A DNA stretch of 9,926 nt, taken from assembly GCA_934438035.1 (NCBI GenBank), contig CAKSBK010000019.1, forward strand, positions 1 to 9,926, in the 5' to 3' direction. Source of the stretch: an uncultured Christensenellaceae bacterium. Lineage in GTDB: Bacteria > Bacillota > Clostridia > Christensenellales > Christensenellaceae. The translations under genes were made by a program, and so were the position numbers. Below the pieces are notes generated by a model, which worked only from the letters and a program-made list of their open reading frames with translations, was not told where the DNA came from and ran no database searches. Each line of letters begins with the position of its first letter. Positions within the stretch are counted from its first letter, which is position 1. Positions 5,521 to 9,926 of this stretch are shown piece by piece.

Positions 5521-7230
5521 TTATTCCTTTTGCACGCCAAGCGCGTCAGCCAGAACGCTTGAAAGCTCCGAGACTACTCCTTCTTCAAAGAAGTTTTGAA
5601 GCTTTGCCGCGTTCAGCGCTTCAATAAATTTAGTACCCTTCGGAAGCGAGGTAATCGTCATATATTTTTCAATACCTGTGTTAAAATTCTCTCTGGATTC
5701 TGCAAAGATCTCAAAAGAGGCAAGGCCGGACGTCGCATAGTTGATATAGTAAAACGGTTTTTGGAACACCTGGGATATCTGAGTCCAGGAAGCGCCGTCA
5801 AACGATCTTTCGTATTTCTCAAAGGTCTCCGTCCAGATTGCGTCAAGCTTTTCAATGTTAAGATCGGCAGTCGTATAGGATAGATATTCTGCCTCGTTTA
5901 CGGCAAAGCCGTCAAGAACGGCGGTCATCTTCTGAAAAATTGTCTGCATGGCGAGAGCGGATCCGTATTTCTCATGATAATCCGTATAATAATCATAACA
6001 CAGCAGCTGTAGTCCCTGAGACATTATCTCTTCTATGTCGTCCGTTCCTTTCGGGCTAAACGGATCGCCCGATGCAGTGTAATATGCGCGGTTGTAATGC
6101 CCGAACTCATGGATAAGCGTTATATAATCGGCAGCGGTATGGTTCGGCGAGATGAATATGAACGCGTCGTTATAACTGTATATTTCCTGCGTAAAGGCGG
6201 ACCCGGTTAGCTTTGTTTGCGATTCCTGCGTGTCGTACAGGTTGTTTTTTATAAGGTGGTCGAGAGATTCCGTAAGCTCCGGCGATATGTTTTTGACGCA
6301 GTTTTTGAGCCTTGCTAACATTTCCTCTTCGCTGTCTCGATTTTCCTCATAGGCGTCGAAGATGGCTCCGTCGTCGGTTGCATAAAGCGTATATGCTGTG
6401 TAAAGCGGAAGAAATTCGTTTATAATTTCGTCTTCTATAGCTTTGACGTCCTCTATAGTATAATCCCGTGAAAACACCTCTGCATATGCGTAATCCGCAT
6501 AGTTGTCATAGCCGCACAGCCGGGCGTATTCGTTGTTGGCGTTGACAATCTCCAAATACAGCTCCTTAAGCGCCGTATCGTCCGCACTTTGGGAAATCAG
6601 GGCGTCATACTCGTTTTTTAGCTCGCCGATTCTTTTTTTTATAGCCTTTTCATCCTCCGATACAGTGCGGCCGGCGGTCTCAAAGGCGTTTGCGCGGCGG
6701 TCTTTTACATGAGAACGGAAGGCGTCTTCGTATTCCGTTGAGAAGACTGTTTTAAATAAAGCAAGGCTTTTGGCAAAATAACTGCTGTACAGCTCCTCTT
6801 TTGCGGTGAGAAATTCGGAATTTTGCCGGTTGGCAACGTCAAGGTAATAATCATACTTTGCAAGGCTGACGTCTGTTTTAAGGTCCAGCAGACCGGACTT
6901 TATTTCTTCATAAAGCTCGATAAGCTCGGATTCTTTTTCTTCATTGTACTCGGATTCTATAATGTCTTTAAATTCAAAAAACGCGACAAGAAAAGCATTT
7001 TTGTCAAAGGAATTTCTGGAGCGTTCCTCGAGAGGAATGTCAAAATGCTTTATATCGCCGGAATAATGCCGTTTAGTATACGGCTCTCTGCTCGTCTGCG
7101 GCACGGGCGGTTCGGTCGTTGTATTTCCCTGTATTTTGGAAAGGCTTGACAGTATCCTGCAGCCGGAGAGAATAAGAAGGGAGAAAATACACAAAACACA
7201 TAAGAACTGTTTTTTATTTTTTTGTATCAT
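5521..7230 (-). CDS. M3-family (oligoendopeptidase F-like) metallopeptidase lipoprotein
   Basis: 569 residues from ATG7230, preferred because AAAAGGAG precedes it by 6 bases and the protein then begins with a lipoprotein signal peptide (MIQKNKKQ, hydrophobic core, lipobox LSGC with C24). The mature enzyme should be tethered to the outer face of the membrane. A long helical region leads to the zinc site HEFGH at 374-378; the third ligand is probably Glu401 in EEIMSQ, 23 residues on. The FYYINYATSG motif at about 493-502 matches the conserved C-terminal substrate-side segment of oligoendopeptidase F (YQYATG). M3 enzymes cut short peptides and are usually cytoplasmic, so a secreted lipoprotein form suggests digestion of external or cell-wall-associated peptides. 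It is transcribed alone. Confidence 0.93.
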   Translation of the reverse strand: MIQKNKKQFLCVLCIFSLLILSGCRILSSLSKIQGNTTTEPPVPQTSREPYTKRHYSGDIKHFDIPLEERSRNSFDKNAFLVAFFEFKDIIESEYNEEKESELIELYEEIKSGLLDLKTDVSLAKYDYYLDVANRQNSEFLTAKEELYSSYFAKSLALFKTVFSTEYEDAFRSHVKDRRANAFETAGRTVSEDEKAIKKRIGELKNEYDALISQSADDTALKELYLEIVNANNEYARLCGYDNYADYAYAEVFSRDYTIEDVKAIEDEIINEFLPLYTAYTLYATDDGAIFDAYEENRDSEEEMLARLKNCVKNISPELTESLDHLIKNNLYDTQESQTKLTGSAFTQEIYSYNDAFIFISPNHTAADYITLIHEFGHYNRAYYTASGDPFSPKGTDDIEEIMSQGLQLLCYDYYTDYHEKYGSALAMQTIFQKMTAVLDGFAVNEAEYLSYTTADLNIEKLDAIWTETFEKYERSFDGASWTQISQVFQKPFYYINYATSGLASFEIFAESRENFNTGIEKYMTITSLPKGTKFIEALNAAKLQNFFEEGVVSELSSVLADALGVQKE

Positions 7231-7270
7231 AGCCGGCTCCTTTTCAATGCGGTTCCATATCGGTTCCGAC

Positions 7271-7318
7271 AACGGCGTGGGAGAAGCCGTTTGGACAGTA
7301 TGAAGTTTTCTGTCAAAC
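7271..7318 (-). promoter_or_regulatory. Structured leader of the peptidase message
   Basis: Two inverted repeats lie between the promoter and the gene. One is GTTTGGACAG (7289-7298) with CTGTCAAAC (7310-7318), one bulged base. The other is AACGGC (7271-7276) with GCCGTT (7286-7291). They share bases 7289-7291, so the two full hairpins compete. A short direct repeat of CGGTTCC follows toward the gene. No known riboswitch class is recognised. Confidence 0.4.
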
Positions 7319-7354
7319 GGGTGCAGTTAAATGATTAAGAGATACTATATAACC

Positions 7355-7383
7355 ATTATACTAAAGAGAAAGGGAGGATTCAA
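7355..7383 (-). promoter_or_regulatory. Promoter of the M3 peptidase
   Basis: Read leftward: TTGAAT at 7383-7378, 17-base spacer, TATAAT at 7360-7355. Consensus -10 and near-consensus -35. The message would have a leader of about 120 bases before ATG7230. Confidence 0.75.
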
Positions 7384-7423
7384 GAACGACAATCATGCAA
7401 GCCGCGCATGTTCTGCAGAGAGC

Positions 7424-7470
7424 CTTTTACGCCGAAAAGCGATTCTCCCAAAACGGGAGATAACAGTTTT
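7424..7470 (+). pseudogene. Relic of a third sortase-anchored gene
   Basis: These 47 bases align without gaps with 9636-9682 inside the anchored-protein gene of cassette B; I count 42 identical positions. In frame they read FTPKSDSPKTGDNSF against FTPKNDSPKTGDDNF. The frame upstream has no signal peptide or domain and the part after the motif does not match, running into the antisense XRE gene. It is therefore best read as the leftover sorting-signal end of a lost cassette copy. It also contains the hairpin CTCCC-AAAAC-GGGAG. Confidence 0.65.
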
Positions 7471-7536
7471 CCGCTAGTTAAGTTTTATGAAAAGCAGAGC
7501 TTTTGGGGCGCGGGAATGCTGCTTTACTTTTATTTT

Positions 7537-7872
7537 TTATTTCAGCATATCTATATAATTTTCAATAATCAAAACAATGCTTTTTCTTTGATTGTTGGAT
7601 AAGGTGCGATAGTTTTCTACTAATTTTGCTTCCTCTATATTCAAATCATACGAACTTACAGCTTCTATTTTACGACGAATTTTGCTGTGACCGATTATAT
7701 AATCCACCGACGTTTCAAAATAATCCGCCATTTTTATTAAAGTGTCAATATCGGGCTCTATATTGTGGTTTTCATACTTGTTTATGGATTGTTGACTGAC
7801 AGAAACAACATCCGCAAGTTGTTTTTGGCTGATCCCTTTTTCTTCTCTTAATTTTTTCAAATTTTTCAGCAT
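7537..7872 (-). CDS. XRE-family helix-turn-helix repressor facing cassette B
   Basis: 111 residues from ATG7872. This start is chosen because GGAGGTG lies 6-7 bases before it; the frame is open further upstream, but the ribosome site would then be inside the gene. Residues 5-60 are a Cro/C1-type DNA-binding domain (GISQKQLADVVSVSQQSINKYE, ending FETSVDYIIG). A C-terminal helical segment of about 45 residues (LNIEEAKLVENYRTLSNNQR) is typical of phage-like and plasmid-like repressors and may serve dimerisation. It is divergent from the four-gene operon that contains cassette B, and the shared region holds an inverted repeat placed inside the operon promoter. Repression of that operon is the simplest reading, but it is inferred. 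Confidence 0.9.
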   Translation of the reverse strand: MLKNLKKLREEKGISQKQLADVVSVSQQSINKYENHNIEPDIDTLIKMADYFETSVDYIIGHSKIRRKIEAVSSYDLNIEEAKLVENYRTLSNNQRKSIVLIIENYIDMLK

Positions 7873-7937
7873 TTCTTGCACCTCCATTATTATGGTAACA
7901 ACAGGAGGGAGTTTTATAAAAATCCTATAATTAGTCA

Positions 7938-7966
7938 TTTACAACACCTTTTAGTTGTTGTATAAT
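7938..7966 (+). promoter_or_regulatory. Promoter of the cassette B operon
   Basis: TTTACA at 7938-7943, 17-base spacer, consensus TATAAT at 7961-7966, 29 bases before ATG7996. No further promoter-like sequence is needed for the four rightward genes to 9766. Confidence 0.8.
7940..7962. promoter_or_regulatory. Operator-like inverted repeat in the promoter spacer
   Basis: TACAACA (7940-7946) and TGTTGTA (7956-7962) around a 9-base centre, covering the -35 edge, the spacer and the start of the -10 box. A further AACAACA half site occurs at 7897-7903 nearer the XRE gene. Probable site of the divergent XRE repressor. Confidence 0.55.
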
Positions 7967-7995
7967 AATAAAAAACAATAAAATAGAGGCTTATG

Positions 7996-8187
7996 ATGAG
8001 CAAGTATATTTTAAACATCCAATCAGGCGCCATTCATAACGGGAAAACTCCTTGTTCCCCATGTAAGAAAATGAAAGAATCCAACAAAAAATACTTCGAC
8101 GACTATAATAAAGCAGTTGATTTCTTTGAAGGAAGAAACAAAAAAGGATATCCTTGCGGACGTTGCCTTAAAAATATGGATAAATAG
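7996..8187 (+). CDS. Small Ada-like zinc-binding protein
   Basis: 63 residues. AGAGG lies 6 bases before ATG7996; an in-frame ATG at 7993 would leave only 3 bases and is less likely. The sequence has the layout of the isolated metal-binding domain of Ada-type proteins: YILNIQSGAIHN, then C20 (with C23), KKMKESNKKYF, a helix, and GYPCGRC with C54 and C57 near the end. Four cysteines suit one zinc ion. Full Ada proteins repair alkylated DNA, but stand-alone copies of this domain have no established role. It is the first gene of the operon, 5 bases before the membrane-anchored protein gene, and has no counterpart visible before cassette A because that edge is cut. Confidence 0.82.
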   Translation: MSKYILNIQSGAIHNGKTPCSPCKKMKESNKKYFDDYNKAVDFFEGRNKKGYPCGRCLKNMDK

Positions 8188-8192
8188 CCAAG

Positions 8193-8687
8193 ATGAACGG
8201 ACAAAATCATAAAACGCAAAATTCGGTTTTAAAAAAGATTTTAACAAGCTGCCTTGTTGCGCTTATAGCTGTAGCGATTGCCATAGGGATTTATATGATT
8301 TTTTTCAGGCAACCTATACAGCTGCCCGACGGCAGTATTCCCACTCAAAATACCGAAGCGGTTTTAAAAAACGAAAACAGCATTTCAATTCCCGGATATG
8401 AGGGAATCACGCTGAAAGCAGACAGCTTAAAGCAAACGGTTGCCCTAAAAAATCCGGAGCAAAACACTTGTTATTTTGTAATAACGCTTTATCTTGAAGA
8501 CGGCACAATGCTTTGGCAGTCGGATTATATCAAACCGGGAGAAACCTCCTCGCCCATTGTGTTAAAAGAGCCGCTTGAAAAAGGAAACTACCCTAATGCT
8601 GTATTACAGTATTCCTGTTTTAAGATGGATAGTGAAAAAACGCCGTTAAACGGTGCGGAAACGAAATTAACCCTCAGGGTTAAATAA
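8193..8687 (+). CDS. Membrane-anchored extracellular protein (cassette B, gene 1)
   Basis: 164 residues. A short basic N-terminus precedes one membrane helix (about 17-38), so the protein is N-in with its body outside. After a linker (QLPDGSIPTQNTE) comes a beta-rich domain (about 62-164) with IPGYEGITLKADS, LYLEDGTMLWQSDYIKPGE and a final TPLNGAETKLTLRVK. C93 and C142 are conserved in the partial paralogue at 1-316 and may form a disulfide. I recall similar proteins in many clostridial genomes, without a function. No clear ribosome site precedes ATG8193, which lies 5 bases after the stop of the zinc protein, so coupled translation is likely. An assembly or chaperone role for the secreted proteins that follow is inference. 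Confidence 0.88.
   Translation: MNGQNHKTQNSVLKKILTSCLVALIAVAIAIGIYMIFFRQPIQLPDGSIPTQNTEAVLKNENSISIPGYEGITLKADSLKQTVALKNPEQNTCYFVITLYLEDGTMLWQSDYIKPGETSSPIVLKEPLEKGNYPNAVLQYSCFKMDSEKTPLNGAETKLTLRVK
8667..8683 (+). repeat. Hairpin at the 3' end of cassette B gene 1
   Basis: Perfect inverted repeat TTAACCC-TCA-GGGTTAA ending just before the TAA at 8685-8687. Counterpart of 296-312 in cassette A. Confidence 0.55.
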
Positions 8688-8707
8688 TAAAAAAGGAGTA
8701 TAAACTT

Positions 8708-9256
8708 ATGAAAAAATTTATTGCAATTGCTTTAGCTTTGCTGACGGTATTTTCTTTTTCCACAGCGGCATTTGCCGAGGGAAACACAACCACGCTTACA
8801 ACCACAGTTCCCGACGCAACCTATACGCTCAATATTCCCGCTGACCAGCAAATTACTTTTGGAGCGACAAGCACCGATATAGGGACTGTAACTGTTACTA
8901 ATTCAAGTGGTTTCGCAGAAGGAAAGGATTTAAAGGTAACTCTTACTTATGGCGATTTCAAAGCAGAGGGATTATCTACTACAATCCCCTATACTCTTGG
9001 AAAACCGTATAAAAAATATAATGGTTCTAATATATTTGGATATCTGGAATACTTATCTTCAGGCGATTATCTTTTATTTAAAGGAAATGTTTCAGGAAAA
9101 GTTAATGACCACTATGAACTTAATGAAACTGACGTAGTAGACGCAGACAAAAAGACTCTCGAAATGTCGGTAAAAAGCACCGACTGGGGCAAGGCTCTTG
9201 GCGGAGAATATACTTCTACCATTACCTTTACCGCAGAAGTTGTGAGCGCAAGCTAA
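8708..9256 (+). CDS. Secreted subunit-like protein (cassette B, gene 2)
   Basis: 182 residues; AAAAAGGAG lies about 10 bases before ATG8708. Signal peptide 1-23 (cleavage AFA|EG), then NTTTLTTTVPD and a beta-rich first half nearly the same as the cassette A protein up to STTIPY (residue 95). Residues about 96-150 differ: here there is a tyrosine-rich, AT-rich segment (YKKYNGSNIFGYLEYLSSG) where the other has a glycine/serine-rich one. The end, DWGKALGGEYTSTITFTAEV, is again almost identical. No membrane helix or sorting signal. The pattern of constant ends around an exchanged middle suggests an exposed variable region on a common framework. Family unknown. Confidence 0.9.
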   Translation: MKKFIAIALALLTVFSFSTAAFAEGNTTTLTTTVPDATYTLNIPADQQITFGATSTDIGTVTVTNSSGFAEGKDLKVTLTYGDFKAEGLSTTIPYTLGKPYKKYNGSNIFGYLEYLSSGDYLLFKGNVSGKVNDHYELNETDVVDADKKTLEMSVKSTDWGKALGGEYTSTITFTAEVVSAS

Positions 9257-9258
9257 TC

Positions 9259-9288
9259 GGTATCGGCAATGAAAAAGGTATCGGCAAT
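9259..9288 (+). repeat. Direct repeat spanning a start codon
   Basis: GGTATCGGCAAT occurs at 9259-9270 and 9277-9288, a period of 18 bases, so six codons if translated. The first copy contains ATG9269; the matching triplet in the second is ATT. It looks like a recent tandem duplication. Confidence 0.6.
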
Positions 9289-9766
9289 TTACAAAAACAA
9301 AATATGTGCCGTTTTGCTTGCTGCGATACTGATAATTTGCTGCGTTCCGTTTCCTGCTTTCGCTTCCAAAACCACTTTAACGACGACGGTTCCCGCACAG
9401 TTTTCGGTAAAACTGGAAGTAGAAGGAAACGGGAAAGTTGAAGTGAACGGGAAAAGCTATACGGAAAGCACTGTGATAGAGGTAAATCGGCACACAAAAA
9501 CAGAGTTTCGGTTAACCCCAAATTCAGATTACGAGTTAAAGTCTGTTTTCTTTAACGGCGAAGATGTATTTTCGGAACTGTCAGACAATACTTTTATATT
9601 GCAGGAAATAACAAGTAATTCCACTTTAAAAGTTACTTTTACGCCGAAAAACGATTCCCCCAAAACGGGAGACGACAATTTTGCGTTTTGTGTATACGCA
9701 ATTTTGCTGATAATGTCTGTTGCGGGAATTGTTTTCGCAATTAAGAAAAAATATGATATGAAATAA
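9269..9766 (+). CDS. Sortase-type surface-anchored protein with SPKTG signal (cassette B, gene 3)
   Basis: 165 residues. Signal peptide 1-32 (cleavage about AFA|SK), then KTTLTTTVP as in its partner proteins. Residues about 46-125 form a single beta-rich domain (LEVEGNGKVEVNGKSY, LTPNSDYELKSVFFNGEDV, STLKVTFTP) of divergent InlB B-repeat character. The sorting signal is SPKTGD at 130-135, a membrane helix about 139-158 and a basic tail (KKKYDMK). SPKTG is a motif known to be used by Clostridioides difficile sortase B, so a class B-type enzyme elsewhere in the genome is expected. There is no ribosome site before ATG9269, 12 bases after the upstream stop. Coupled translation would keep its amount tied to the secreted subunit. 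Followed by a strong terminator. Confidence 0.9.
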   Translation: MKKVSAIYKNKICAVLLAAILIICCVPFPAFASKTTLTTTVPAQFSVKLEVEGNGKVEVNGKSYTESTVIEVNRHTKTEFRLTPNSDYELKSVFFNGEDVFSELSDNTFILQEITSNSTLKVTFTPKNDSPKTGDDNFAFCVYAILLIMSVAGIVFAIKKKYDMK

Positions 9767-9774
9767 CTCCCACC

Positions 9775-9807
9775 AAAAAACTCCCTCTCGGAAGAAAGGG
9801 AGTTTTT
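9775..9807. terminator. Strong bidirectional terminator
   Basis: AAAAAACTCCCT and AGGGAGTTTTT around an inner TC-GGAA-GA stem-loop with one mismatch. It lies between two convergent genes and has an A-run left and a T-run right, so it can end both transcripts. Confidence 0.9.
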
Positions 9808-9818
9808 GTTATGTTTAA

Positions 9819-9926
9819 TTACTTGCTCATCGCCTGCTCGACAGCAACCGCAACAGCAACGGAAGCGCCGACCATGGGGTTGTTACCCATGCCGATAAGT
9901 CCCATCATCTCTACGTGAGCGGGAAC
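9819..9926 (-). CDS. GGGtGRT-family protein, C-terminus
   Basis: The last 35 codons of a leftward gene that continues beyond the window; the stop is TAA at 9821-9819. The readable residues include VPAHVEMMGLIGMGNNPMVG followed by an alternating Ala/Val stretch and EQAMSK. From memory this is the conserved end of the GGGtGRT proteins, a widespread uncharacterised family in anaerobic Firmicutes, expected to be about 330 residues in full. Codon use is biased to strong codons, as in a well-expressed housekeeping gene, unlike the accessory genes before it. The identification rests on recognition of this short end. Confidence 0.7.
   Translation of the reverse strand, partial: VPAHVEMMGLIGMGNNPMVGASVAVAVAVEQAMSK

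Larger units (their letters stand above)
7231..7536. other. Intergenic region between the peptidase and XRE genes
   Basis: 306 bases without an intact gene. It holds the peptidase leader and promoter, the sortase-anchor relic, and a perfect hairpin AAAAGC-AGA-GCTTTT at 7490-7504 that could weakly end the leftward XRE transcript. An open frame can be followed from the relic to about 7602, but it overlaps the XRE gene on the other strand and lacks a ribosome site. Confidence 0.6.

Noticed and set aside
7231..7272. Fourteen-residue extension of the M3 peptidase
   Set aside because: It would place the AAAAGGAG ribosome site inside the gene and move the lipoprotein signal away from the N-terminus.
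7408..7602. 64-codon rightward frame containing SPKTGD as an intact gene
   Set aside because: No ribosome site, signal peptide or domain; the end lies antisense to the XRE gene. Only the 47-base relic is supported.
7873..7938. Longer N-terminus for the second XRE protein
   Set aside because: The GGAGGTG ribosome site lies inside the extension and points to ATG7872; the added residues are not XRE-like.

Overview
The window looks like a low-to-moderate GC Gram-positive chromosome, most likely an anaerobic gut-type member of the Clostridia (Oscillospiraceae-like). The grounds are strong AGGAGG-type ribosome sites, sortase signals of the form (S/T)PKTGD, zinc-ribbon, SHOCT and XRE proteins typical of Clostridia, and at the right edge the C-terminus of a GGGtGRT-family protein. 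This placement is inferred from gene content only.

Layout. Positions 1-1397 hold a rightward surface operon whose first gene is cut by the window edge: a membrane-anchored extracellular protein, a secreted subunit-like protein with a signal peptide, and a TPKTG sortase-type anchored protein, closed by a bidirectional hairpin. Leftward genes follow: a double zinc-ribbon membrane protein (1423-2304) and a small XRE repressor (2484-2738). The repressor is divergent from a clear rightward promoter embedded in palindromic operators (2771-2817). Positions 3070-5449 carry five small rightward genes: a zinc-ribbon protein, a two-helix membrane protein, a short possibly chimeric protein, an AT-rich orphan and a PH-like/SHOCT protein. 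Fragments of apparently decayed coding sequence lie between some of them. A leftward M3 peptidase lipoprotein (5521-7230) has its own promoter and a structured leader. Positions 7424-7470 hold a short relic of a sortase-anchored gene. A second XRE gene (7537-7872, leftward) is divergent from a four-gene operon (7996-9766): a small Ada-like zinc-binding protein, then a second full copy of the membrane-anchored / secreted-subunit / SPKTG-anchored cassette. A strong bidirectional terminator separates this from the GGGtGRT gene.

How the genes may work together. The two cassettes are paralogous gene for gene. Their secreted and anchored members share an (L)TTTVP-like motif just after the signal peptide, and the two secreted subunits have near-identical ends around an unrelated-looking middle. 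The best candidate for a little-described system here is therefore a sortase-anchored surface structure with duplicated, diversifying subunits. The second copy is probably controlled by the divergent XRE repressor. No sortase gene is present in the window.
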